Shown here: in pieces, positions 55,096 to 63,090 of the stretch | Layout of the letters: each line of letters opens with the position of its first letter | Position numbering within the stretch: position 1 is the stretch's first letter | Notes under the pieces: generated by a model | The model's database searches: none | What the model saw: only the letters and a program-made list of their open reading frames with translations | What the model was told of the DNA's origin: nothing | IMG/VR virus record: IMGVR_UViG_3300008267_000004 | Coordinates: 1 to 64,000 of that record | DNA length: 64,000 bases | Reading direction: 5' to 3' (one strand) | Origin: a virus | Program-made: the position numbers and the translations under genes

Positions 55096-55509
55096 CTAAT
55101 ATAATTCAGGAAAATCGGTACATACCCCTAATATATTTTTAGGTAGGTTTTTGTTGTGTCCAAATTCTACCGTAATCCCATCTTGTATATAAACACCAGG
55201 AAAACACCATAAATAATTTTTACTAGTTAAAGTAATTTTATCATTTTCATGCCAAAACCAATTTAACTCAGTATTTTTCAGTCTGATACAAGCATCAAAA
55301 TTTTTAGCATGTAGCCACATTTTATTGCTAAAGAAAAAATTTGTTACTTCGTATGTTGGTAAATCGTGTCCTAAAAACCATTTATTATTTACATACCAAA
55401 CATCTACTTCAACTTCAAATTTTTTTATTACTTCTAAGATCCTATCTGGATTGTTTTCCAGATTTCTTTCTATGCCATTTAAATTTCCTCTATGTGATAT
55501 AATTTTCAT
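55096..55509 (-). CDS. Mini glycerophosphodiester phosphodiesterase-like protein
   Basis: A 137-residue protein with the GDPD catalytic hallmarks in compact form: His6-Arg7 (SHRGN), Glu34 and Asp36 (VEVDVW), and His48 (LGHDLP). Canonical GDPD enzymes are about 240 residues or more, so this is a short version lacking much of the barrel. Similar proteins occur in polysaccharide clusters. It could hydrolyse a phosphodiester such as a glycerol-phosphate substituent, or be a degenerate binding protein. It overlaps the upstream glycosyltransferase gene by 20 bases. Confidence 0.6.
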   Translation of the reverse strand: MKIISHRGNLNGIERNLENNPDRILEVIKKFEVEVDVWYVNNKWFLGHDLPTYEVTNFFFSNKMWLHAKNFDACIRLKNTELNWFWHENDKITLTSKNYLWCFPGVYIQDGITVEFGHNKNLPKNILGVCTDFPELY

Positions 55510-56275
55510 CAGAAATTCTTTCTTTGTATTGTTCTTCTGTTAAATAACATGATAAATATTCTGGTTGATTAATCCATTTTCCAATATTTATAATACCTGC
55601 AGTGCTTTTTGTATCTATAACCTTATAGTTGTTTAATATATATTTCCACGAATCTCTTGTCAGAGTTATGTAGTCTTCTAGGGTTAAATCCTTGTAGATA
55701 TATTTTTTTATCAGATTAAAAGATAATATATGTTCAGTTCCAAAAAAAGAATTAGAAAAGTCTGTTTTCTCTAAGTCATCATATACATCACAAATTTTTT
55801 TAATATCTTCTTTCATGCCTAAATAAAACCAATCAGAAATTCTAAACCAAGGTTTTGGTTCTGATGTGGAGTCTGGGTTTATGGTCATCATATTACTGAC
55901 CACTACTTTACTATCAAAGATTTTATATTCTCCAAATGCTTTTTCAAAATTAAAATAACTAAAAATATTTTTAGTTACCAAACAATCATTTCTTATCTTG
56001 AATATAAGATCATTTGAACTTTCTTCTAGTGCTTTTTTAAGCCCATATAACTGTCTTTTTAGATTGCAATGTTGTTGTACAGGCAATAAACCATTAAAAG
56101 GCCCAGGTCCGGGATCTTTACAAAATAATATTTTATCATATCCGCTTAAATTATTATTTTGTCCTTCCCAAGTTGATATTATTAATTCTCCATCAAACCA
56201 TTCCCTTATTTGGTTTATGGATCTCTGCACCATATTATTTTGTATTTCGCCTTGAATTATTACTGTTTTTTCCAT
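55490..56275 (-). CDS. Glycosyltransferase-like protein, WavE/LPS type (copy 1)
   Basis: I choose ATG 56275 (MEKTVIIQGEIQNNMVQ, 261 residues), just inside the end of the methyltransferase gene. A longer frame would overlap that gene by 64 bases. IISTWEGQ (32-39), CKDPGPGP and a FKIRNDCLV stretch (92-100) fit WavE-type LPS-synthesis proteins, a GT-A-like group in which the (R)xD segment may bind the sugar nucleotide. The protein at 59277-60017 is a distant relative (IYISTW, IRSRFD). The acceptor is unknown. Confidence 0.55.
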   Translation of the reverse strand: MEKTVIIQGEIQNNMVQRSINQIREWFDGELIISTWEGQNNNLSGYDKILFCKDPGPGPFNGLLPVQQHCNLKRQLYGLKKALEESSNDLIFKIRNDCLVTKNIFSYFNFEKAFGEYKIFDSKVVVSNMMTINPDSTSEPKPWFRISDWFYLGMKEDIKKICDVYDDLEKTDFSNSFFGTEHILSFNLIKKYIYKDLTLEDYITLTRDSWKYILNNYKVIDTKSTAGIINIGKWINQPEYLSCYLTEEQYKERISDENYIT

Positions 56276-56868
56276 ACAAAAGAAATTCCATGATCTGTTA
56301 AACATTCTTTCTGAACTACCCAATCAAAATTTAAATTTTGGACAAACAGTTTTGGTCCTGGATGGTTGTTCGTATCGTGAAATCCAACAATTCCATATTC
56401 GGATAATAAGTTTGTAAATTCCCACTCTGCATATACTTGATTTATACTATGCCAACCATCTATAAAAATAAAATCTATTTCCTCAACTCCTTTAGATTTT
56501 ATGAATTCTAATATTTCAGAATAATTTTCAGATTTTGTTTGAAGAGTATAAACATTATTCTCTTCGTCATTCAAAAATGAACAATCTCTGATATCTACTC
56601 CAATATATACACAGTCTTTGTTTTTGTTTTTTACAAGTGTATATGAACTACCAAATTCACTTCTAGCAATTCCTATCTCTAAAATAGCTCTACATCTATC
56701 TTTAACTGTTAAAAAATATTTTTTTAAGCTTTCATGATTGCATGGAGTAAATTCACCATTTTGTCCATCATAATATACATCAGTTGTTTCACTTAGAGGA
56801 AGATCTGAATCATCTCTTGAATCATTAAATCTTATGTCTCTTAATAAATCAGATTGCCATTTTTTCAT
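56260..56868 (-). CDS. SAM-dependent methyltransferase (Methyltransf_24-like)
   Basis: I choose ATG 56868, which overlaps the RuBisCO-like gene's stop as TAATG (202 residues). The Rossmann fold is clear: LEIGIARSEFG (motif I, 63-73), Asp92 (GVDIRD), and FIDGWHSINQVYAEW (135-149), with a later VGFHDTN. The Asp-Gly-x-His motif is typical of the Methyltransf_24/TylF/CmcI-like group that O-methylates sugars or antibiotics. It may methylate a sugar built by the neighbouring enzymes. Tight coupling to the RuBisCO-like gene suggests the two work in one pathway. Confidence 0.75.
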   Translation of the reverse strand: MKKWQSDLLRDIRFNDSRDDSDLPLSETTDVYYDGQNGEFTPCNHESLKKYFLTVKDRCRAILEIGIARSEFGSSYTLVKNKNKDCVYIGVDIRDCSFLNDEENNVYTLQTKSENYSEILEFIKSKGVEEIDFIFIDGWHSINQVYAEWEFTNLLSEYGIVGFHDTNNHPGPKLFVQNLNFDWVVQKECLTDHGISFVWKKQ

Positions 56869-58061
56869 TATTTTACCAATCCCCATTTTTCTATAGCTAT
56901 ATTATATTCAGATTTATAATTTTTATCAATTGACTGTCTCATTGCCATAGCACCAGAAATTGTACCATTAGGATGACCATGGACAGCACCACCCGCATTT
57001 GCTAGATAGTCAATACCAACTTTTGAAGTTACATACTCCACTAACCCTGGGTGCATACCACAACTTAATGCTGGGAGTGTGTTTCCATTTCTTAAAGTTG
57101 AGATACATTCTAAAATTTCTTCTGGATCGTCATTACTATATCCACCAATCATACCAGTTTGGATGGTATCAACGCCCATTAAAGTAGCTAAATAACACAT
57201 AACCTTCCAAGAAATACTGTATTTATGATCTTTCTCTGTAAAAACTTTTGCGCCGCTACTCTGATAGTGTAAAAATAAAGGTAGATTTAATTTTCTTATG
57301 CTATTATAAGAACCTAAGCCGCTAAACACGTTAATATGTACACCATTTCCTCCTAATTCATATACTCTTTTTACTCTATCTACAAGAATATGTGGATCAC
57401 AATTTATGGTGTGACAGAAAACAACTTTACGGTTTTGGCTTGCTAGATAATTTGAAACAATCTCTACTCTTTTTTCAAGAGGAGCCACCACTGGGTTGCT
57501 CATGATTTCATCTTCTTTGATAAAGTCGGCACCACCATCAACCATTTGTTTTACCATTTCTAGTAAAATATATGGAGTTACTCCAATTTTTGGCTTAACA
57601 ATACTTCCGAACAGGGGTTTATTATATTGTCCTGTAAAATTCCTAAATCCACTGATTCCAAATTTTGGACCTAAAAAATTGTCTGTAACAGATTTAGGTA
57701 ATTTTAAATCAATTAATCTACATCTTTCAACTATATCTATATCAACATGACCACCCATTAATTGGCATATCATGTGAGAAATTCCATCAGATTGCCAGTC
57801 ATTGTTTGCAACAGGAAATGCAATATTTACTTCACCTTCAGTTTTTTCGCTCAATTCTGATTCTGAATGTAAAATAAGGCAAGAATGATTTTGAAACAAT
57901 TCTTCAGTTTCCCATTCGTTTCTAACATTTGGATTGCCAACGCTTTGTCCGATTGCTAAATTCCAAGCAGCATCCTTTAAATTAGTTTTTGACTTAATTT
58001 TATATTTTGCTATATAATATTTCTCGTAATCCAACTCACTAGTAAAAATATTAAATTTCAT
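56868..58061 (-). CDS. RuBisCO-like protein (form IV), in a sugar operon of a phage
   Basis: A 397-residue member of the RuBisCO large-subunit superfamily. The barrel signature is clear: GSIVKPKIG (Lys156 and Lys158, equal to Lys175/177 of spinach RuBisCO) and GGADFIKEDE (Lys182, the carbamylated Lys201, with Asp184 and Glu185 as metal ligands). SCGMHPG (333-339) and NAGGAVHGHPNG (355-366) match the phosphate-binding loops. Changed positions are loop-6 Lys334 to Tyr308 (GGYSN), Arg295 to Tyr266, His327 to Gln301 and Asn123 to Gly104. It therefore cannot be a normal carboxylase. Known relatives act as enolase, isomerase or decarboxylase on sugar phosphates. GAGGAA precedes the ATG; a methyltransferase follows by TAATG. 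Confidence 0.93.
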   Translation of the reverse strand: MKFNIFTSELDYEKYYIAKYKIKSKTNLKDAAWNLAIGQSVGNPNVRNEWETEELFQNHSCLILHSESELSEKTEGEVNIAFPVANNDWQSDGISHMICQLMGGHVDIDIVERCRLIDLKLPKSVTDNFLGPKFGISGFRNFTGQYNKPLFGSIVKPKIGVTPYILLEMVKQMVDGGADFIKEDEIMSNPVVAPLEKRVEIVSNYLASQNRKVVFCHTINCDPHILVDRVKRVYELGGNGVHINVFSGLGSYNSIRKLNLPLFLHYQSSGAKVFTEKDHKYSISWKVMCYLATLMGVDTIQTGMIGGYSNDDPEEILECISTLRNGNTLPALSCGMHPGLVEYVTSKVGIDYLANAGGAVHGHPNGTISGAMAMRQSIDKNYKSEYNIAIEKWGLVK

Positions 58062-58068
58062 ATTTTCC

Positions 58069-58959
58069 TCATAATTGTAAAATATTTTTTACAATTTCAT
58101 AATATTTTTCGAAGCATTTTTCGGGAGTGTGAAACTTTGTGTAAGATTCATACGCAGCTTCTCCATAGTCAATATATCTCTTATTTTCCATTGTGTAAAG
58201 TATTTTTTCTTTTAAATCCTGAAAATCATCTCTTATTTCTATATAACTATCGAATAGTATACCATCTTTTGATGTAGATTTTAGTTTTAATTTTGGCATT
58301 ATTATAGCGCATTTTGTACTTGCCAATTCCCAAGTTCTTTTAGAGTCATAAGAATTACCAAAATAATTTAGTCCTATTTTTGAAGAATTTATAACTTCTG
58401 TATATTTTTTAGTAATTTTATCAGCTACACCTACATGATCATCAACATCAATATGCCAGTTCATATTTTTTAACTCATTCACTGATAGTTGCTTAATGTG
58501 CTCAACAAACGGTTTCCTTCTTCCAGAAGTCATTCTTCCTATAAAAGATAAATCGATCTCTTTTAATTGAAATCTTTGATCATATTTTGTAGCAACAGGA
58601 AAATGAAATCCATATACAGGGCTTTTCCATGGATTTTTTGAATTATCTGTCAACTCTCTATGCATTATTAAGTCTGGTTTTCTATTGCTCCAAATTTGTA
58701 TATCTTCAAAGTCGGTATCATCGTGTTGAATAAGATTAGAGAATCTATAATATGTATCTATTATTTTATTAGTTATTGGTATAGTATTCCACTCATGAAG
58801 ATATAAAACAATATTTTGATAATCATGTACTGGCTTAAAATCTGCTAGGTTTGTTTCATATACATAATCACACTTATAGCCTAATTCTTCAAATTTTTTG
58901 AAATAAAAATTTGCATTATCAACCCAAGAATAAGAAAAAAATAAAAAATCTTTAGTCAT
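58069..58959 (-). CDS. GT-B glycosyltransferase, CgeB-like
   Basis: A 296-residue protein of the GT-B fold, similar to CgeB-type glycosyltransferases. The N-terminal half has FSYSWVDNANFYFKKFEELG. The C-terminal half has LSFIGRMTSGRRKPF, the INSSKIGLNYFGNSYDSKRTWE segment and GILFDS, where such enzymes bind the nucleotide-sugar. It adds a sugar to a glycan, lipid or protein acceptor. It lies directly upstream of the RuBisCO-like gene, sharing its transcript. Confidence 0.7.
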   Translation of the reverse strand: MTKDFLFFSYSWVDNANFYFKKFEELGYKCDYVYETNLADFKPVHDYQNIVLYLHEWNTIPITNKIIDTYYRFSNLIQHDDTDFEDIQIWSNRKPDLIMHRELTDNSKNPWKSPVYGFHFPVATKYDQRFQLKEIDLSFIGRMTSGRRKPFVEHIKQLSVNELKNMNWHIDVDDHVGVADKITKKYTEVINSSKIGLNYFGNSYDSKRTWELASTKCAIIMPKLKLKSTSKDGILFDSYIEIRDDFQDLKEKILYTMENKRYIDYGEAAYESYTKFHTPEKCFEKYYEIVKNILQL

Positions 58960-59280
58960 TTATACCTCATATTTATCATTTGGAACAGAAGCTGTTTTTA
59001 CAACAACTATTTTGCAATCTTCTAAAAATTCAGGATCTGCTATTTCTAGCGGTTCAAGAATAAAAATATCACCTGGGTTGATTTCTTTTCCGCATATTAC
59101 CATCTTACCAGAAATTAAGCAGTTAATTTCTGTAGCAATTTTATGATAATGTTTAGGCCACTTTTCACCTTTTTTATGAATAAGTATTCCAACTTCAAAG
59201 AGGTCAGTTTTATAAACGCTCGGATTGAAATTTCCTACCATCCAACCTCTCCACATATTATTTATATTATCTATTTTCAT
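58960..59280 (-). CDS. Small cupin protein (106 aa)
   Basis: A 106-residue cupin: HYHKIATEIN (45-54, metal-binding His pair) and GKMVICGKEINPGDIFILEP (58-77), the second conserved motif. Single-domain cupins bind metals and serve as sugar isomerases, epimerases or binding proteins. It overlaps the glycosyltransferase gene by ATGA. A second, unlike cupin is at 61327-61686. The substrate is probably a sugar intermediate of this operon. Confidence 0.7.
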   Translation of the reverse strand: MKIDNINNMWRGWMVGNFNPSVYKTDLFEVGILIHKKGEKWPKHYHKIATEINCLISGKMVICGKEINPGDIFILEPLEIADPEFLEDCKIVVVKTASVPNDKYEV

Positions 59281-60017
59281 CTCTTAAGCCTATATTCTAA
59301 ATCATATCTTAAATTATTATCTATTGTTAAAGGTATTTTTAGATCATTATTTTTTAAAGTATATTCAAGCATGGTTTCTGCAGAAAAATTATTATATTTT
59401 TTAAAATTTTCAATACTCAAAGCATAGATATTTTTCATAATATCAAAAGCTTCAGGTTTTATATATACGATATAGTCTCTTATATTGTAATAATTTTCTA
59501 CTCCATAAGAATCTCCAACGACAATTTTTTCATCCACAAAATTAAATGGCTTTAATAAATCAATATCAAATCGACTTCTGATAAGAAAATCATATTTTTC
59601 ATAGTTTTTTATAGATTTAAAACCCTCAGACACAGCATACCATTGCGAAGTTAATCTATTTACTGCCTCTTCTGGTACATTTCCACCTTGATATGTTTTG
59701 TATTGACTATTTTCCGTATTCCAAGTTCCATATTTGGTAGGATGTATTTCTATATTTTTTTTATTGTATTCAAAAAAACCCCTAGATTCATTTATTACTA
59801 TCACCTTAGTCCAAGGAGAATAAACAGATAATAATTTTTTCATAGACTCTTCAGAGTGATAAAAATCAGTAAGATGATCCGTATTATTCCAGGTGGAGAT
59901 GTATATATCACAATCATATAAATCTAATAAATTTTTCTTTAAATTAAGAAATGTATCCATATATGTTCTTAAATGACCGCTTAGTACTAATGCTATTTTT
60001 TTATTTTCTGTTTTCAT
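59277..60017 (-). CDS. Glycosyltransferase-like protein, WavE/LPS type (copy 2)
   Basis: A 246-residue protein. ALVLSGHLRTYMD (9-21), IYISTWNN (38-45) and DFLIRSRFDIDLLKP (143-157) are the main motifs. They share the layout of 55490-56275, with an Arg-x-Arg-x-Asp-x-Asp likely to bind a metal-nucleotide. SGHLRT-type starts are common in capsule and LPS glycosyltransferase-like proteins. The start overlaps the nucleotidyltransferase by 17 bases. The acceptor is unknown. Confidence 0.6.
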   Translation of the reverse strand: MKTENKKIALVLSGHLRTYMDTFLNLKKNLLDLYDCDIYISTWNNTDHLTDFYHSEESMKKLLSVYSPWTKVIVINESRGFFEYNKKNIEIHPTKYGTWNTENSQYKTYQGGNVPEEAVNRLTSQWYAVSEGFKSIKNYEKYDFLIRSRFDIDLLKPFNFVDEKIVVGDSYGVENYYNIRDYIVYIKPEAFDIMKNIYALSIENFKKYNNFSAETMLEYTLKNNDLKIPLTIDNNLRYDLEYRLKR

Positions 60018-60729
60018 AAATTTTTATGTCCTCCGGCGTTCCTAAAGAATAAAATTCACCCTTATTGAGAGAGTGATAACCTATGTTCATACCTTTTTTT
60101 ATTAAATAATTATATGTTTTAGATACATAAAATTCATTATTAACTCTATCATTGTTTTTTAACAATTCCACCGCAGAGTTTACAAAATAGCTTCCTTTTC
60201 TCCAATAATGAATACCGCATAAAGCCAAATTAGAAATAGCAGTTTTTTCATCTAACAGTAGACCTAAATTATTTTCATCTGTTTTTATAAAACTATAAGG
60301 ACTCTTTTCTCCCACTATTATATTATCATAAGGATAAGTAGCAACACAGCCATCGAGATTTTTTCTTCGACATGAATTTAAAAATAAGTTACTATCCCAG
60401 ATAGTTCTTTGATCACAATTTGTAGTGATAAGTTCTGTATCATTATCTATAAATTCTTTTGCTAATAATATAGAGCTTACTGTACCATCAGTTAAATAAT
60501 CAATTTCAATAATTATAGAGTCGGGCTTAGTATTATATAATACATCTTTTAGCTTATCAGAAAAGTTACTTTTTCTAATTACAAATATATATTGTCCTTC
60601 TATTCCTAGACTATCTATAGCGTGTTGAACTATTGTTTTTTCCTCTATTTTAATTAATGGTTTTGGATCTAAATATCCCGCATCAAAAAATCTCTTCCCA
60701 AGACCAACCATCGGTATAACTATATTCAT
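60001..60729 (-). CDS. Sugar-phosphate nucleotidyltransferase
   Basis: A 242-residue enzyme of the NTP_transferase group, which joins NTP and a sugar-1-phosphate to form a nucleotide-sugar. It has MVGLGKRFFDAGY (7-19), a slightly altered GxGxR signature, KPLI (23-26) and NCDQRTIWD, the metal-binding region. The GTPEDI end is also typical. The preceding HAD gene overlaps it by ATGA, a pairing often seen for mutase plus nucleotidyltransferase. Sugar and base cannot be read from the sequence. Confidence 0.8.
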   Translation of the reverse strand: MNIVIPMVGLGKRFFDAGYLDPKPLIKIEEKTIVQHAIDSLGIEGQYIFVIRKSNFSDKLKDVLYNTKPDSIIIEIDYLTDGTVSSILLAKEFIDNDTELITTNCDQRTIWDSNLFLNSCRRKNLDGCVATYPYDNIIVGEKSPYSFIKTDENNLGLLLDEKTAISNLALCGIHYWRKGSYFVNSAVELLKNNDRVNNEFYVSKTYNYLIKKGMNIGYHSLNKGEFYSLGTPEDIKIYENRK

Positions 60730-61334
60730 ATGTATTCCTTCATAAGGTCTATATTAACCTGTTTAGCATTATCGACTTTTATTATAAAAGCGCCGGCACC
60801 AGAAGCTGCTTCAATTCCTTTTGGAGAATCTTCCACTATTATAGTTTCGTTTGGAGAGACATTAAAAAAATTAATACAATTTATATAACCTTCTGGGTTT
60901 GGTTTTGGAGAATTAACGTCTTGATTTGTGATCAGTTTATCTAACGAGGATAAAACACCTGCTTTTTTCAGGATCAATTCGGCAGTTTTTCTTATGCTAT
61001 TAGTATAGCAAGCAATTTTAATATTTTTATCTTTTAAGTATTTTAATAGTTCTACTTTAGAAGAATCATACGCGCAAAGATCATTTATTAATTTTATAGT
61101 ATTTTCTTGTTTTAGTGATTCTATGGTATCAAATAAATTTTCTGTGACCATCCCTTTATCTTTTAATTTTTTTAATTTTATTTTTGTCGGTAAACCATTA
61201 TATTCTTTATAGTGTTCTTCCAGGGATAGCTCATAATTACAAACATTCTTAAGTGCTAAATTAAAAGCTATTCTATGCCAATCACATGCGTCTACTAAAA
61301 CGCCGTCCATATCAAAGATAACTAATTTAATCAC
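60726..61334 (-). CDS. HAD-family phosphatase/phosphomutase, beta-PGM-like
   Basis: A 202-residue HAD enzyme: IFDMDGVLVDA with Asp8 and Asp10, a cap domain, ACYTNS (motif II), KPNPEGY (motif III Lys) and IVEDSPKGIEAA (motif IV). The size and layout match beta-phosphoglucomutase/phosphoglycolate phosphatase. The start is GTG at 61334, with AGGAT upstream. It overlaps the nucleotidyltransferase by ATGA and probably prepares its sugar-1-phosphate substrate. Confidence 0.8.
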   Translation of the reverse strand: MIKLVIFDMDGVLVDACDWHRIAFNLALKNVCNYELSLEEHYKEYNGLPTKIKLKKLKDKGMVTENLFDTIESLKQENTIKLINDLCAYDSSKVELLKYLKDKNIKIACYTNSIRKTAELILKKAGVLSSLDKLITNQDVNSPKPNPEGYINCINFFNVSPNETIIVEDSPKGIEAASGAGAFIIKVDNAKQVNIDLMKEYI

Positions 61335-61686
61335 CTTTTTCTATCCTTATGCTATCCTCATCAAAATGTTGAGTAGAAAATTCAAATAGTTCTGTATCTT
61401 GTAAAGCAACCATTTGATGTCTTAGGCCCGTTTTTACATGAAAACTATCGCCTTTTTCTAAAATAATAGTATTTGCATTTAAAATATTGTCATCATCCCC
61501 ATAAAAAACTTTTAATTTTCCACTTTGAATATAAAAAACTTCATCTTTTACTTTATGATAATGCCAAGAGCATTTTTTTCCTTTTATAAAATAAAGTAAC
61601 TTACCGCAATATTTGTTATTATTTGTAATCCATTTTTCAAATCCCCATCCTTTGGGAACAAAAATTTGCTCAGAAGAAGTCAACAT
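61327..61686 (-). CDS. Cupin protein, mannose-6-phosphate-isomerase-like (119 aa)
   Basis: I choose ATG 61686 (MLTSSEQIFVPKGWGFEKW), with AAGGGG 8 bases upstream. A longer frame would start 18 bases earlier. WHYHKVKDEVFYIQSGK (about 42-58) and GDSFHVKTGLRHQM are the two cupin motifs with metal-binding His/Glu. The KGWGFEKW start resembles the C-terminal cupin of mannose-6-phosphate isomerase/GDP-mannose pyrophosphorylase enzymes. It may bind or isomerise a phosphosugar. Confidence 0.75.
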   Translation of the reverse strand: MLTSSEQIFVPKGWGFEKWITNNNKYCGKLLYFIKGKKCSWHYHKVKDEVFYIQSGKLKVFYGDDDNILNANTIILEKGDSFHVKTGLRHQMVALQDTELFEFSTQHFDEDSIRIEKGD

Positions 61687-61984
61687 CTTTAAACCCCTTA
61701 TCATCTACGTAGAAATCGGCGGCTGGCTTACCTAGCTTTAGGTAGCTAAATTTCAAACCCCAACTTTTCAATTGTTCAAGAGTAAAATAAAAAAATCTTT
61801 CATTAGCCCTATCAACATCTCCATTATATCTATCCATTCCTCTAGCTGTATACATCACTATCCTATGACCCTCATCGTAAAGTTTGTTAATTTTTTCAAT
61901 CCTATCTACAAAGGGTTTTGCGTCTTCGTACTTTCCATTTGTTAAAGTACATATTGTTCCATCTATATCAAAAACGTAAGTCAT
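61670..61984 (-). CDS. Small HAD phosphatase (104 aa)
   Basis: I choose ATG 61984 (MTYVFDIDGTICT), with GAGGA about 8 bases upstream. Asp6 and Asp8 in FDIDGT, YTARGMDR (motif II Thr) and LGKPAADFYVDDKG (Lys and acidic motif) make this a small HAD phosphatase of the capsule-biosynthesis group. Its position after the HldE-like kinase suggests the role of GmhB, which removes a phosphate between kinase and nucleotidyltransfer steps. It is much smaller than GmhB, so this is inference. Confidence 0.75.
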   Translation of the reverse strand: MTYVFDIDGTICTLTNGKYEDAKPFVDRIEKINKLYDEGHRIVMYTARGMDRYNGDVDRANERFFYFTLEQLKSWGLKFSYLKLGKPAADFYVDDKGFKDVDFF

Positions 61985-62741
61985 TTTTAACATCCTCAAA
62001 GTTTATAATTGCAGTCCCAGATTTACTAACAACACTGGAGGCGCATAGATTGGCAAATATTATAGCCTCTGATATAGAATTAGTTAATAAATATTGCACA
62101 CAAAGAGCTGCTATAAAAGTATCCCCAGCTCCACTAACATCAAATACGTCTACCTTTTTACTAGGATATATATTCCCATTATATAAAGCGCCTTTTTCTC
62201 CCATGGTAACTATTAATCTATTTTTTTGAGGAAGGGATTTAGATCTATTGTATTCATCTTGATTTATTTTTACAAATACATTTTCACGATCAAAAATTTG
62301 TAAATCCGGCTTTTTTGAATCAACGAAAATGGGACCACTAAAGTTGAATAAGGATCTTATATTGTTTTCATTTATAGATCCTTTATTATAGTCAGATACT
62401 ATAATTGCATGATATTTATCTAATTTTTCTTTAGGAATTTTAATTTCTTCAGATTGTTTTTCATAGTCTACTCTTAATAGGTGCTGCTTTGACTTGCTAT
62501 CAATATATCTTTCTTTAATCGTATCCATGTTAGAAACAATTAAATGCGCCTGTACATTTAACGCTAACAAGTTTTTATAAACGTTTCCAGACATACCTTC
62601 TGTTTTTATCTCTCTCTCAAAACAAAACACTGGGACAGGTGCTTCCGGGCTTAGTCTTTCACATTTTCCATACTTAAATACATCTTGACAATAATCACCT
62701 ATTACCAATATTTTTAATAATGTTAGTTGTTGAATATCCAT
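61968..62741 (-). CDS. PfkB-family sugar kinase, HldE kinase-domain-like
   Basis: A 257-residue ribokinase-fold kinase. LSPEAPVPV (30-38) is the signature of the HldE kinase domain. IVSDYNKG (114-121), TMGEKGALY and DVSGAGDTFIAAL (201-213, with catalytic Asp207) follow. Canonical HldE kinase phosphorylates D-glycero-D-manno-heptose-7-phosphate at O1; this one is shorter than that domain (about 315 residues). It overlaps the nucleotidyltransferase gene by 47 bases in another frame. Confidence 0.85.
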   Translation of the reverse strand: MDIQQLTLLKILVIGDYCQDVFKYGKCERLSPEAPVPVFCFEREIKTEGMSGNVYKNLLALNVQAHLIVSNMDTIKERYIDSKSKQHLLRVDYEKQSEEIKIPKEKLDKYHAIIVSDYNKGSINENNIRSLFNFSGPIFVDSKKPDLQIFDRENVFVKINQDEYNRSKSLPQKNRLIVTMGEKGALYNGNIYPSKKVDVFDVSGAGDTFIAALCVQYLLTNSISEAIIFANLCASSVVSKSGTAIINFEDVKNDLRF

Positions 62742-63090
62742 TTATATATTTAAAAATTACAACTTCAGCTAGGTCATTTCCTACAACCTCTTCTTTAGTG
62801 TAATCTCCACCTTTCACTATAATATGTGGTTTTATTTTTTGTAAAAGTTTATACGGTGTATCTTCTTCAAAAATTATAACCTGGTCTACAAATCTAATAC
62901 ATTCTAAAATATATTTTCTATCTTTTTCTTTATTTATGGGTCTAGTCTCACCCTTTAATCTTTTAATACTATCATCGCTATTTAGGCCGACTATTAGATA
63001 ATCTCCTAAGCTTTTAGCGTATTCTAATAATCTTATATGCCCAGTATGTATTATATCAAAACATCCATTTGTAAAGATAATTTTACTCAT
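62695..63090 (-). CDS. Nucleotidyltransferase, HldE C-terminal-domain-like (RfaE2)
   Basis: A 131-residue cytidylyltransferase-type enzyme. TNGCFDIIHTGHIRLLE (7-23) has the His-x-Gly-His nucleotide-binding motif. GLNSDDSIKRLKG and KGGDYTKEEVVG follow, and GYSTTNII closes the domain, all typical of heptose-1-phosphate adenylyltransferase. In E. coli this is the C-terminal half of HldE; here it is a separate gene placed before the kinase. It would form ADP-heptose or a similar nucleotide-sugar. Confidence 0.88.
   Translation of the reverse strand: MSKIIFTNGCFDIIHTGHIRLLEYAKSLGDYLIVGLNSDDSIKRLKGETRPINKEKDRKYILECIRFVDQVIIFEEDTPYKLLQKIKPHIIVKGGDYTKEEVVGNDLAEVVIFKYINGYSTTNIIKNIGNR

Noticed and set aside
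56868-58061. True carbon-fixing RuBisCO
   Set aside because: The loop-6 lysine, the phosphate-binding arginine and other substrate residues are missing, and no phosphoribulokinase is nearby.
62695-62741. Frameshifted single hldE gene
   Set aside because: The domain order is reversed with respect to normal HldE and both halves have their own start codons and complete domain ends.
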